Positions 19,437 to 27,765 of a stretch of 64,000 nt of DNA are shown one piece after another. The DNA is from JANNNF01 sp040385825 (GTDB lineage Bacteria; Pseudomonadota; Alphaproteobacteria; Rhodobacterales; Rhodobacteraceae). The first letter of the stretch is position 1. Every line of letters starts with the position of its first letter. The DNA lies in NCBI GenBank assembly GCA_040385825.1, contig JAZKGQ010000026.1, positions 25,018-89,017 of the forward strand, given 5' to 3'. The notes beneath the pieces are model-generated. The model ran no database searches and was not told the DNA's origin. It saw only the letters and a program-made list of their open reading frames with translations. The translations under genes and the position numbers were made by a program.

Positions 19437-20003
19437 ATGCGCCACCTTGTGATGATTGCTGTGGTGGGGGTACTGGCCGCCTGCCAGATGGGTGGAGATT
19501 CGGGAAAGGCCACGCCTGCCCCCAATGCGCTGACGGGTGGCGAGATCGAGGTGACGGCGCTGGACGGCGGCGCAAAGCCGGTGCCGCCGACAAAACCGGT
19601 GCCACGGTCAAAACCTGTGCCGGGCGTCGAGGCCGCCAAGCCCGAGATTGTCAAACCTGTGCCTGTCGGACCCGAGGCGGTCGAACCCGTCGCGTCCAAG
19701 CCTGATGCGCCCCGGTCCGGTCCTGCTGCGCCCGCCCCCGACCCCGCCCCGCCTCCCAAACCCAAATCGGCGCAGCAGATGGCGTGTGAAAAGAAGGGCG
19801 GCAACTGGGGGCTGGCGGGCAAGTCCGGGGCCAGCACCTGCATCACCCCAACGGGCGAAGGCACCAAGCAATGCCGCCGCCAGACTGATTGCACCGGCAG
19901 TTGTCTGGCCCGGTCGGGCACCTGCGCGCCCTATGCGCCGCTGTTTGGCTGCAATGAAATTCTTCAGGCTGATGGCAGCCGGGTGACCCTGTGCATCGAC
20001 TGA
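19437..20003 (+). CDS. Proline-rich, cysteine-rich putative lipoprotein
   Basis: A 188-residue protein not assignable to a known family. The N terminus ends in a lipobox-like LAAC at residues 13-16, predicting lipidation. Residues 45-118 are Pro/Lys/Val-rich with several KPVP repeats, suggesting an extended linker that could span the peptidoglycan. The last 70 residues hold eight Cys (ACEKKGGNWG, STCI, KQC, TDC, GSC, GTC, FGC, TLC), enough for four disulfides. GGAGG-ACTGCA sets the ATG. It overlaps the lipocalin-like gene by 13 bases, so both are likely co-expressed in the envelope. Confidence 0.7.
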   Translation: MRHLVMIAVVGVLAACQMGGDSGKATPAPNALTGGEIEVTALDGGAKPVPPTKPVPRSKPVPGVEAAKPEIVKPVPVGPEAVEPVASKPDAPRSGPAAPAPDPAPPPKPKSAQQMACEKKGGNWGLAGKSGASTCITPTGEGTKQCRRQTDCTGSCLARSGTCAPYAPLFGCNEILQADGSRVTLCID

Positions 20004-20488
20004 TCCTTTTGTGCCTGTTGCTGGCAGGGTGTGCTGCCACGCCGCCCACACCGCGCACGGTGTTTCGCGCAGCGGCGGCCCCGATCTATTCCGCCGCGGC
20101 CTTCGATCTGTCACGGCTGGAGGGCCGCTGGCTGCAAGCCGCCGCGTTCCGTGCGACCACAACAGCCGACTGCGCCCCCGGCGGGGTCGAGTTTGCCCGC
20201 AGCGGCGCAGGGTTGCGGGCCAGCGGGCGGTTGTGCCTGTCGGGGCGCCAGGTGACGGTCAACGGTGCGGTCACGCCCACCGGGCCGGGCCGGTTCGATG
20301 TTGCGGGTATGGGCGAATGGTGGGTGATCTGGGGCGACGGCGACTATCGCACCCTTGCGATCGGCACGCCCACCGGGGCCTTCGGCTTTGTGCTGGACCG
20401 GGGGCAGATCTCCGGCGACCGCCTGCGCGCCGCGCGCGAGATATTTGATTTCAATGGCTATTCCACCGACTATCTGAAACCGCTTTAA
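19991..20488 (+). CDS. Lipocalin-like lipoprotein
   Basis: A 165-residue protein beginning at a GTG, with a signal peptide and lipobox LAGC (residues 12-15) followed by an LEGRWLQAAAF motif near residue 44, the GxW of bacterial lipocalins (Blc-like). Two Cys in the barrel (TADCAPGG, GRLCLSG) may pair. Later strands include GEWWVIWGDGDYRTLAIG near residue 108. Outer-membrane lipocalins bind lipids; the ligand is unknown. Its TAA overlaps the stop of the convergent XRE gene. Confidence 0.75.
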   Translation: MHRLILLCLLLAGCAATPPTPRTVFRAAAAPIYSAAAFDLSRLEGRWLQAAAFRATTTADCAPGGVEFARSGAGLRASGRLCLSGRQVTVNGAVTPTGPGRFDVAGMGEWWVIWGDGDYRTLAIGTPTGAFGFVLDRGQISGDRLRAAREIFDFNGYSTDYLKPL

Positions 20489-21342
20489 CCGATCTGCGCC
20501 CGCAGACTGCGCAGATGGGCCGCCACATCGCGCGCGCCCACCTCGGCCTCGCGCACCAGATGGTCGAAATGGCTGGTGATCAGGTTCACCCGGTCACTGT
20601 CGCGGAAGGCGATGTAATGGCTGCCCAGATAGATCACCGCCAGCAGCGGGCCGAACACGGTGACGGGGGCTGAAAACACCCGGCGCGCATCGAACAGGTA
20701 GATCCGCAGCGCCGGATACAACTGATCGGTCAGCGCGATCAGGCGGTCCAGTTGATCCAGCCGCACCTGCGGCGGCAGGCCCGCATAATACCCGGTCGCC
20801 CCGGCGAATGCCGCCAGTTCATGCAGCGGCAGCGCGATTTCATAATCCGACCGCGCGCCGCGCATCCAGTCCAGCCGGTCTTCAAACGCGCCAAGCGCCT
20901 GTTCGGCGGTGCGGCCCAGTTGGGGTTCATACTCCCACGCCACCATGGCGCGGGTTTTCAGCATGTCGGGCAGGGTGGCGGGCACATGGCGGATCTTGTA
21001 GCCCGCAGCCTCGCGGTGCCAGCCAAAGATCGTCTCGTCGATCAGCGCGCGCGGGGCCTCGGTCATGGTCAGCGAGGTGGCCAGCAGATCGGCCAAAGGC
21101 TCGGGCCGGCCCGACAGGCCCAGCAACCAGTCGGCACTGACGCCAAGGCTTTGCGCGCAATCGGCGGCGAGTTGCGCATTGGGCAGGCGCGTGCCCGCGC
21201 CCAGCAGGGCCGATACGGTTGACCTGTCCACCCCCACCAGACGCGCCAGCGCGGATTGCGTGACCCCGCGCGTCGCCATCGCCTCGGACAGGCGCTGGCG
21301 AAACAGGGCAGAGCGGTCGCGTTTGTCGATCATTCCCGGCAT
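20485..21342 (-). CDS. XRE family transcriptional regulator
   Basis: A 285-residue protein with an N-terminal Cro/C1-type helix-turn-helix at about residues 14-72 (VTQSALARLVGVDRSTVSAL). The C-terminal 200 residues have no ligand-binding domain that I recognise, but the stretch RVFSAPVTVFGPLLAVIYLGSH (partly quoted) and conserved Trp/Tyr content suggest a sensory fold. It is divergent from the fatty acid desaturase with about 100 bases between, which makes it a candidate regulator of that gene. Start may instead be the ATG at 21333. Confidence 0.8.
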   Translation of the reverse strand: MPGMIDKRDRSALFRQRLSEAMATRGVTQSALARLVGVDRSTVSALLGAGTRLPNAQLAADCAQSLGVSADWLLGLSGRPEPLADLLATSLTMTEAPRALIDETIFGWHREAAGYKIRHVPATLPDMLKTRAMVAWEYEPQLGRTAEQALGAFEDRLDWMRGARSDYEIALPLHELAAFAGATGYYAGLPPQVRLDQLDRLIALTDQLYPALRIYLFDARRVFSAPVTVFGPLLAVIYLGSHYIAFRDSDRVNLITSHFDHLVREAEVGARDVAAHLRSLRAQIG

Positions 21343-21445
21343 GTGGTGGCTTTACAAAACAGACGTGGCATTTTGTTTGCAATGTTCGGGATTCCGGACA
21401 GCAAAAGCAAGTGATATGAAAACCCTGTGAATACCGGAGTTTGCC

Positions 21446-22429
21446 GTGCGATCTGCCCCCCCGATGTCTGCCTCCCCAACACCTGCCCCCTTCCCGGCTG
21501 CGCGCGATATAGAGTGGCCGACCTTGCTGATCATGGGGCTGACCTATCTGGTCTGGGGGCTGGCGACGACGGCGCTGTGGGGCCTTTCGCCGCTGCTGGC
21601 CATCGTCGTGACCGGGCTGTGCATCACCCAGTTTTCCTCTTTGCAGCACGAGGTCCTGCACGGCCACCCGTTCCGCAGCACGGCGCTGAACGCGGCGCTG
21701 GTCTGGCCCGCGCTGACGCTGACGGTGCCCTATGGCCGGTTCCGCGACACCCATCTGGCGCATCACTACGACCCCAACCTGACCGACCCCTATGATGACC
21801 CCGAGTCCAACTATTGTGACCCGGCGGTCTGGGGCCGCATGGCGCCGCCGCTGCGCGCCATGCTGCGGATCAACAACACCTTGCTGGGGCGGATGATGCT
21901 GGGGCCGATCATTGGCAATGCCTTGTGGCTGTCGGGCGAGGCGCGGCTTGTGCGGGCGGGGGACCGGGCGGTGCGGCGGGACTGGCTGCTGCATCTGGCG
22001 GGGCTGGTTCCGGTGGTCGCCTGGCTGTGGGTCGCGCCGATGACGGGGTGGGGCTATCTGGCTGCGGCCTATCTGGGCCATGCGCTGCTGAAAATCCGCA
22101 CTTATCTGGAACATCGCGCCCATATCCATGCCCGCAGCCGAACCGTGGTGGTCGAGGACCGTGGCCCGCTGGCCCTGTTGTTTCTGAACAACAATTACCA
22201 TTCGGTGCATCACAGCCACCCGTCGGTGCCCTGGTATCGCCTGCCTGCGCTGTTCCGCGCCAACCGCAGTCATTTCCTGCGCCGCAATGATGGCTACTAT
22301 TTTGCGTCCTACCTGCCGGTGTTCCGCGACTATCTGCTGCGCCAGAAAGACCCGGTGGCGCATCCGGTCTGGCCGGTGGTGAAATCCGCCGACCTAGAGG
22401 ATGCGGCGAAAGACCGGCATGTCGCCTGA
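21446..22429 (+). CDS. Membrane fatty acid desaturase
   Basis: Integral-membrane di-iron enzyme of 327 residues. Three histidine boxes are intact: HEVLHGH near residue 69, HLAHH near 107 and HSVHH near 251, with hydrophobic pairs between them. Start is the GTG at 21446, which has GGAG 6 bases upstream. Family members desaturate acyl lipids or hydroxylate carotenoids or sterols; the box spacing fits acyl desaturases, but the substrate is not certain. Probably controlled by the divergent XRE gene. The last 36 bases overlap the convergent Nudix gene. Confidence 0.85.
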   Translation: MRSAPPMSASPTPAPFPAARDIEWPTLLIMGLTYLVWGLATTALWGLSPLLAIVVTGLCITQFSSLQHEVLHGHPFRSTALNAALVWPALTLTVPYGRFRDTHLAHHYDPNLTDPYDDPESNYCDPAVWGRMAPPLRAMLRINNTLLGRMMLGPIIGNALWLSGEARLVRAGDRAVRRDWLLHLAGLVPVVAWLWVAPMTGWGYLAAAYLGHALLKIRTYLEHRAHIHARSRTVVVEDRGPLALLFLNNNYHSVHHSHPSVPWYRLPALFRANRSHFLRRNDGYYFASYLPVFRDYLLRQKDPVAHPVWPVVKSADLEDAAKDRHVA

Positions 22430-23038
22430 ATTGTCAAAGAACGGCACCCCCGGCTGCACCTCGCCTGCCAGTATCGCCTGAACTTCGGCCAGCACGACTT
22501 CGGTGATGAAGGGCAGATCAAGGCGGCGGACCTGATCCAGACCCACCCAATGCAGATGCGACAGCTCGTCCGAGGCGGCGGTGAAATCCTGCGCATCGCC
22601 CGCGACATGGCGGGCAGGCACCAGAAAGAACCGCGCATCAAAGCGGCGCGGGCGGCCCGGCGGGGTGATGGCGCGAAAGACAAACCGCAGCGCCGGCGCA
22701 TCCGTCAGCGTCAGGCGCAACCCGGTTTCCTCGTGCAACTCGCGCAGGGCGGCGGTGGCAAGGGCGGCAGGGGTGGGCGCACCGGGGGGGCACAGCGCCG
22801 CCAGCCGCGCGGCACAGCCCGGATCCAGCGCAATATCTTGCGGCGCGTCGCGGTCGCCCGCATCCACCCCGCCGCCCGGAAACACATATTTCGACGGCAT
22901 GAACACCGCCCCCGCGCCGCGCAACCCCATCAGAACCTGCGGGCCTGCGGGGCCGTCGCGCCACAGGATCACCGTGGCGGCAGGGCGGATCGCGTCAGGC
23001 ACCCGGCAGCCCGCTTGGGGCCGGGCCGCCAAAGCCAT
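22394..23038 (-). CDS. Nudix hydrolase (NUDT19-like)
   Basis: A 214-residue hydrolase. The Nudix box is split: GGGVDAGD near residue 52 and, after an insertion of about 35 residues, the catalytic ALRELHEETGL near residue 93, as in the NUDT19/RP2 type that can act on CoA derivatives. The start used is the ATG at 23038; a GTG at 23002 would give an 8-base GTGCCTGA overlap with DUF983 and removes a poorly conserved leader. It is co-transcribed after DUF983 and overlaps the desaturase tail. Confidence 0.82.
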   Translation of the reverse strand: MALAARPQAGCRVPDAIRPAATVILWRDGPAGPQVLMGLRGAGAVFMPSKYVFPGGGVDAGDRDAPQDIALDPGCAARLAALCPPGAPTPAALATAALRELHEETGLRLTLTDAPALRFVFRAITPPGRPRRFDARFFLVPARHVAGDAQDFTAASDELSHLHWVGLDQVRRLDLPFITEVVLAEVQAILAGEVQPGVPFFDNSGDMPVFRRIL

Positions 23039-23477
23039 GCATCCGCTTGGCCCATTGCAGCGCGACCAGCGCCCCCTTCAGGCGCGGCAGCAGATACAGC
23101 GACAGTGCCACGGTGCCGACCGAAAATACCGCCGACAGCACCAGCGGATCGGGCCGCCAGCGGATGAAGGAATACAGGATCAGCGGCGCCATCAGATGCC
23201 CCACGATCAGGATGGTCAGATAGGCCGGCCCGTCATCGGCGCGCTGATGATGCAGCGCCTCGCCGCAGACGGGGCAACTGTCGCGCACCTTCAGATAGCC
23301 GCGCAGCATCGGCCCTGCGCCGCAACTGGGGCACTTGCGCCGCCAGCCGCGCCACATGGCGGGCTTCAGCGGACGTTCGCCGTTTTCGTCTTCGGTCAGG
23401 GTCTGGGGCAGAAGGGTGGGCATGTGCGTCTCGATCCAAAGCGCGGCTTTCCTGCCGGGGGCGGTTTGTTCAGTCAT
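22995..23477 (-). CDS. DUF983 family protein
   Basis: A 160-residue membrane protein. The zinc-ribbon-like CPSCGAGPMLRGYLKVRDSC and CPVCGE pair near residues 48-72 followed by two transmembrane helices (about 88-107 and 115-135) is the DUF983 pattern. Function unknown; homologues are often near cytochrome oxidase genes, but none is here. Start ATG at 23477. The Nudix gene overlaps its 3' end. Confidence 0.87.
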   Translation of the reverse strand: MTEQTAPGRKAALWIETHMPTLLPQTLTEDENGERPLKPAMWRGWRRKCPSCGAGPMLRGYLKVRDSCPVCGEALHHQRADDGPAYLTILIVGHLMAPLILYSFIRWRPDPLVLSAVFSVGTVALSLYLLPRLKGALVALQWAKRMHGFGGPAPSGLPGA

Positions 23478-23626
23478 AGCCCAGACCGCAGGCAAAGTTG
23501 AGAGGGCGCAGGCCACCTGTGTCCCGATGTCGCAAAATACTGCGACGGAAAGCCCGGACTGCGGCGTTTGACCTGACACAAGGGACAGCAACGACGCCGC
23601 CCCTGATGACAACCGGAGACGTGAGA

Positions 23627-24229
23627 ATGACCCCGAACACCCCTGACACCGACGCAACCCCGGATACCGCCCGCGCGGCGACGCCGAAAACCCTGTCGAC
23701 GCGCCTGCGCGGCGTGCTGGCCCCCAGGACGCTGGCGATGATGGCGCTGGCGGGCGTGACGGCTGCGGCCCTGACCACCACCGCGATGGCGGAACGCGGG
23801 CCTGGCCCGGACGGCGGCGGCGAAGGGCATGGTCCCTTCTCGATGCAGAACTTCGACACCATCGACGCCGACAAGGATGGCAAGATCACCCAGGCCGAGC
23901 TTGACAGCTTTCGCAAGGCCGAGATTGCCAGCGCCGACACCAATGCCGACGGTTTCATGACGGCAGAGGAACTGGCCGGGATGAACCTGAAGCGCATGAC
24001 CGAACGAGCGACGGACATGGCCACCAAAATGGTCGAAACTCTGGATTCCGATGCCGATGGCAAGCTGTCGGCGGCGGAAATGACTGCCCGCCCGATGCCT
24101 GCCAGACCGTTCGACCGCATCGATGCTGACGATGATGGCGCGATCACCAAGGCCGAAGCACAGGCCGCGGCCGACCGCATGGCCGAAGGCGGCCGCGGCA
24201 AGAAAAAGCACCAGGGCGACAACGACTGA
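23627..24229 (+). CDS. Secreted or membrane-anchored EF-hand protein
   Basis: A 200-residue protein with one hydrophobic segment (about 36-55) that could be a late signal peptide, then four EF-hand calcium loops: D80-E91 (DADKDGKITQAE), D104-E115 (DTNADGFMTAEE), D140-E151 (DSDADGKLSAAE) and D166-E177 (DADDDGAITKAE). All loops keep Asp at 1, 3, 5 and Glu at 12. The C terminus is basic. It precedes the ECF sigma gene but has its own strong terminator. It may sense or buffer Ca2+ in the periplasm; no direct function is known. Confidence 0.85.
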   Translation: MTPNTPDTDATPDTARAATPKTLSTRLRGVLAPRTLAMMALAGVTAAALTTTAMAERGPGPDGGGEGHGPFSMQNFDTIDADKDGKITQAELDSFRKAEIASADTNADGFMTAEELAGMNLKRMTERATDMATKMVETLDSDADGKLSAAEMTARPMPARPFDRIDADDDGAITKAEAQAAADRMAEGGRGKKKHQGDND

Positions 24230-24240
24230 CCTGGTGTTTC

Positions 24241-24284
24241 CCCTCCGGAGGCGTCCCGATCCCCTGCCTCCGGGGGGTGTTTTT
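24241..24284 (+). terminator. Rho-independent terminator of the EF-hand gene
   Basis: A 12-bp stem (CCCTCCGGAGGC / GCCTCCGGGGGG, one T-G wobble) is followed by TGTTTTT. It begins 12 bases after the EF-hand stop codon and isolates that gene from the ECF sigma operon. Confidence 0.85.
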
Positions 24285-24341
24285 CCGGCTGTGATGTTTG
24301 CGATCCGGTCCGAAACAGGGTAATCCGGACAGAGGATGGAT

Positions 24342-24932
24342 ATGGCTCTTGATCTTGCCGCAGTCTCGGATGAGGCGTTGATGGTGCTGTATGCCAACGG
24401 CGACCCTGCGGCTGCGCGCACCCTGACGCTGCGCCTGACGCCCCGGATTCTGGGCTATGCCGCCCGGATACTGGGCGGCGACCGGGCCGAGGCCGAAGAT
24501 GTGGCGCAAGAGGCCATGCTGCGGCTGTGGCGGGTGGCGCCCGACTGGCGGCAGGATGAGGCGCGGGTCAGCACCTGGGCCTACCGGGTGGTGACAAACC
24601 TGTGCACCGACCGCCTGCGCCGCCGCGTGCGCAGACCTGCGACCGCGCTGGACGATGCACCCGAAGTGGCGTCCGGGGCAGCGGGGGCGGTGGCGGGCCT
24701 GATCGAGGCCGACCGCATGGCGGCGTTGCAGACCGCGCTGTCGGCCCTGCCGGACCGCCAGCGGCAGGCGGTGGTGTTGCGTCACATCGAGGGGATGTCG
24801 AACCCCGAGATTGCCGCCATCATGGATCTGGGGGTCGAGGCCGTGGAAAGCCTGACCGCCCGTGGCAAGCGCAGCCTTGCGGCCCTGTTGTCAGGGCAGC
24901 GCGAGGCCCTGGGATATGAGGATAGCGAATGA
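24342..24932 (+). CDS. ECF RNA polymerase sigma factor
   Basis: A 196-residue extracytoplasmic-function sigma factor. Region 2 shows ARILGGDRAEAEDVAQEAMLRLW near residue 43 (quoted motif core AEDVAQEA) and STWAYRVVTNLCTDRLRRR near 77; region 4 shows LSALPDRQRQAVVLRHIEGM near 129 and the helix-turn-helix NPEIAAIMDLGVEAVESLTARGK. There is no region 1 or 3. ATG at 24342 has GAGG 6 bases upstream; an ATG at 24336 is too close to it. The next gene overlaps as ATGA and is the likely anti-sigma. Confidence 0.92.
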   Translation: MALDLAAVSDEALMVLYANGDPAAARTLTLRLTPRILGYAARILGGDRAEAEDVAQEAMLRLWRVAPDWRQDEARVSTWAYRVVTNLCTDRLRRRVRRPATALDDAPEVASGAAGAVAGLIEADRMAALQTALSALPDRQRQAVVLRHIEGMSNPEIAAIMDLGVEAVESLTARGKRSLAALLSGQREALGYEDSE

Positions 24933-25318
24933 CCGTTCCCCCGAAGACGACCGATCCTGCGGCAGGTGACGATCTGGACCTGCTGTTTGCCGCTGCGGCC
25001 CAGGCTCCGCTGCTGCCGTCCGATGCGCTGCTGGCGCGGGTGCTGGCCGATGCGGTGACCCATCAGCCGCCCGCGGCGGCGCCCCGGCCCGCCCTGCGCG
25101 CGGCGGCGGCCCGGCGTCCGGGCTTCTGGACCCGGCTTGCCGCCGCTGTGGGCGGGGCTGGGGTGCTGGCGGGTCTTGGCTCGGCCGCGATGGCCGGGGT
25201 GATGATCGGCTTTGCCGAACCTGCCGCCCTGTCGATGGTGACCGGCGGCATCTATGAAACGACGCTGGATGCGGTGGATCTTGTGCCATCGTTCGATCCG
25301 TTCCTGACCGAAGGCTGA
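24929..25318 (+). CDS. Putative membrane anti-sigma factor
   Basis: A 129-residue protein overlapping the ECF sigma gene by 4 bases. The cytoplasmic N-terminal ~65 residues are acidic-to-Ala-rich, then a single transmembrane helix (about 70-95, AAVGGAGVLAGLGSAAMAGV). The short C terminus would face the periplasm. No zinc-binding anti-sigma HxxxCxxC motif is present. Position and topology, not sequence similarity, support the anti-sigma role. Confidence 0.6.
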   Translation: MTVPPKTTDPAAGDDLDLLFAAAAQAPLLPSDALLARVLADAVTHQPPAAAPRPALRAAAARRPGFWTRLAAAVGGAGVLAGLGSAAMAGVMIGFAEPAALSMVTGGIYETTLDAVDLVPSFDPFLTEG

Positions 25319-25334
25319 TGCGAGGGTTGATGAC

Positions 25335-25871
25335 ATGACACCGACAGATGGTCCCGCTGTGCCGCCTGCTGGAGCGGAGCCTGTGAAACCCCCGGCCCCC
25401 CGCTGGATGAAGGCTGCGCTGGCGGTTTCCGTGGCGGTGAACCTTGCCGTGGCGGGGCTGGTGGCCGGGGCCGTGCTGAAGGACGGCCCGCCGCACCGGG
25501 CGGCGGCGGGGCAGGATTTCGGCTTTGGTCCCTTCACCGACGCGCTGTCAAAGGCAGACCGCGCGGCGCTGCGGCAGGGGTTTCTGTCCGCCGCCCCCGA
25601 GTTTCGGGACCAGCGCCGCCAGGCGCGCGCCGAGTTCGACGGCGTGCTGGCGGCGCTGCGGGCCGTACCCTTCGATGCGCCGGGCTTGCGCGCCCTGCTG
25701 GATGCCCAACATGCCCGCGCGATGTCGCGGTTCGAGATTGGCCGCACGCTGATCTATGACCGGATCACCGCCATGACCCCCGAGGACCGGGCGGCCTTTG
25801 CCGACCGGCTGGAGCAGGGCATGAAACGCGGCCCGAAGGATCGCATGAAAGACCGGCCCCTGGGCGGCTGA
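25335..25871 (+). CDS. Periplasmic heavy-metal-sensor/CpxP-Spy-like protein
   Basis: A 178-residue protein with an N-terminal membrane anchor (about 24-48) and a helical periplasmic domain containing DALSKADRAALRQGF near residue 69, RDQRRQARAEFDGVLAALRA near 91 and a final MTPEDRAAFADRLEQGM near 147, the LTPEQR-like pattern of Spy/CpxP/ZraP proteins. These sense envelope stress or metals and often regulate adjacent signal systems. It is the third gene of the sigma/anti-sigma operon, 17 bases downstream, and may supply the periplasmic input. Confidence 0.75.
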   Translation: MTPTDGPAVPPAGAEPVKPPAPRWMKAALAVSVAVNLAVAGLVAGAVLKDGPPHRAAAGQDFGFGPFTDALSKADRAALRQGFLSAAPEFRDQRRQARAEFDGVLAALRAVPFDAPGLRALLDAQHARAMSRFEIGRTLIYDRITAMTPEDRAAFADRLEQGMKRGPKDRMKDRPLGG

Positions 25872-25905
25872 CGCCGAGGCGGCGATCCGCGCGATTTGCG
25901 GGCTG

Positions 25906-27303
25906 TCAGGCTGCTGTCCGGCTGAAGGTCACCTGATTGCGCCCCGCCGCCTTCGAGGTCATCAAGGCGCGGTCCGCCCGGTCCACCATGTCTGACACAT
26001 GATCAGCCCCCCGCTGGCCTGCGACGTGACCGGGCACCGAAACCGCAACCCCGATGGAGACAGTCACCGACAGCGCCTGCCCGCCGCCGATGCGCATGGG
26101 CAATTCCTCGATCGCGTGACACAGCCGTTCGGCCACGCCGCGGGCTTCGTCCAGGTCGGTGGCGGGCAGGGCGATCAGAAATTCCTCGCCCCCGATGCGG
26201 GCCAGCAGATCGTCGGCGCGCAGATTGACCGACAGCCGCCGCGCCACTTCGACCAGCACGCAATCGCCGGCCGCATGGCCGAAGCGGTCGTTGACCGACT
26301 TGAACCTGTCCAGATCAATCACCATCACGGCAAACTGCGCGCCCGACACCGCCGCCTCCTCGGCGATGGTCACCAGATGCGGCAGCGCAAAGCGCCGGTT
26401 GTACAGCCCGGTCAGCGGGTCGATCATCGCCATGCGCAGCCCCGTCTGCACCGAGGCCCGTGCCCTGTCACCCTGTCGTTTGCGGCGCAGCAGGCTGCGC
26501 AGGCGCAGCACCAGTTCGCGCCCCGTCACATCGGCGGGCACGATGTCATTGGCGCCCAGATCAAAGGCCATCGCCGCCGTATCGCCGCCATCCTGCGCGC
26601 CCAGGATGCAGACGGCGGCATGGCGGGTGGTGCTGCGGCTGTGCAGGTCGGACATCAGGCGCAACCCGCCGCCCGGCCCGCCAAGATCGGCCTCGATCAT
26701 GAACACGTCGGGGGCTGTGCCATCGCCGCCGTCGGCCAGCACGTCTTCGCGCGACAGGATGATCACCCGGTCCGACATCAGCGATTGCAGTTCGCGCCGC
26801 CAGCGCAGGGCCGCGTCCGCCCGGTCGGCCACCAGCGCGATGGTGGCGGGGCGTTCAAACACCGGCGCCGCCTCGGCCAGACCATAGGCGTCCGCCCGCA
26901 ACCGGGCCTGCCCGGTGCCGAACCCTTCGCCGTCGCGCCCGCGCAGCAGGTTGCGCAGGCGTGCCAGCAGGGTCTGTTCGTCGAAGGGTTTGGTCAGCAC
27001 ATCATCCGCCCCGGCCTGCAAGGCCGCCAGCCGGGCATCGGCATCCTGGCTTGCGGTCAGCACCACCACGGGAATGTCGCGGGTCAGCGGGTCGGCACGC
27101 AGGCGGCGCAGCACCTCTGCCCCCGGAATGTCGGGCAGCATCAGGTCCAGCAAGATCAGATCCGGGCTTTCCGACCGGGCAAGGCGCAGGCAGCTTTCCC
27201 CGTCAGCCGCAAGGATCGGCTGATAGAACGCCGCCCCCAGCTTGACCTTATAGACGATCCGGTTGGTCGCCAGATCGTCAACGATGAGAACCTTGCCATC
27301 CAT
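25906..27303 (-). CDS. pleD: PleD-like response regulator diguanylate cyclase
   Basis: A 465-residue REC-REC-GGDEF protein making c-di-GMP. The first receiver keeps the phosphoacceptor Asp53 (LILLDLMLPDIPG) and Lys105. The second (about 152-275) is degenerate, with Glu204 in place of the phosphoacceptor Asp, as in Caulobacter PleD where it serves dimerisation. The cyclase has an active GGEEF at 371-375 and an intact inhibitory I-site RADD at 362-365, so product feedback is expected. No cognate kinase is adjacent. Confidence 0.9.
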   Translation of the reverse strand: MDGKVLIVDDLATNRIVYKVKLGAAFYQPILAADGESCLRLARSESPDLILLDLMLPDIPGAEVLRRLRADPLTRDIPVVVLTASQDADARLAALQAGADDVLTKPFDEQTLLARLRNLLRGRDGEGFGTGQARLRADAYGLAEAAPVFERPATIALVADRADAALRWRRELQSLMSDRVIILSREDVLADGGDGTAPDVFMIEADLGGPGGGLRLMSDLHSRSTTRHAAVCILGAQDGGDTAAMAFDLGANDIVPADVTGRELVLRLRSLLRRKRQGDRARASVQTGLRMAMIDPLTGLYNRRFALPHLVTIAEEAAVSGAQFAVMVIDLDRFKSVNDRFGHAAGDCVLVEVARRLSVNLRADDLLARIGGEEFLIALPATDLDEARGVAERLCHAIEELPMRIGGGQALSVTVSIGVAVSVPGHVAGQRGADHVSDMVDRADRALMTSKAAGRNQVTFSRTAA

Positions 27304-27435
27304 CCGCGTCTGCCCAAGCCCCGCTGTGTCACTTCTCCTCCATCTGACGCCGATTTGGTTAAGAAAACCTTTCCGCTTTGGTCACAGACATGCGAGGTCA
27401 GGGCCGATGACAGGTGAAATGCGGGAAAAACCATC

Positions 27436-27714
27436 ATGATGCGGCAGGAATCCGCCGAAACCATCGCCTTGCAGGCGCTAGGCTGGCTGGCTGGCAATGA
27501 CGATCTGTTTCCAACCTTTCTCGGGTCGACCGGGGCCGCCCCGTCCGAGATTGCGCAACGCGCCGCCGAGCCTGCCTTTCTGGCTTCGGTTCTGGACTTT
27601 CTGCTGATGGATGATGCCTGGATCATCGCCTTTTGCGATGCGGCGGGTCTTGCCTATACCGACCCGCGCAATGCCCGCGCGGTGATGCCCGGCGGCGAGG
27701 CAAGCTGGAGCTGA
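27436..27714 (+). CDS. DUF3572 family protein
   Basis: A 92-residue protein matching the alphaproteobacterial DUF3572 family: AETIALQALGWLAGNDDLFP near residue 6 and DFLLMDDAWIIAFCDAAGL near 54. Cytoplasmic, mostly helical, function unknown. It is followed 51 bases later by the HAD gene on the same strand. Start could be the second Met. Confidence 0.88.
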   Translation: MMRQESAETIALQALGWLAGNDDLFPTFLGSTGAAPSEIAQRAAEPAFLASVLDFLLMDDAWIIAFCDAAGLAYTDPRNARAVMPGGEASWS

Positions 27715-27765
27715 TTGCATTTCGCCCGCCCGCCCGCCACAGTCGCATCCAAGCAGGAGACACCC

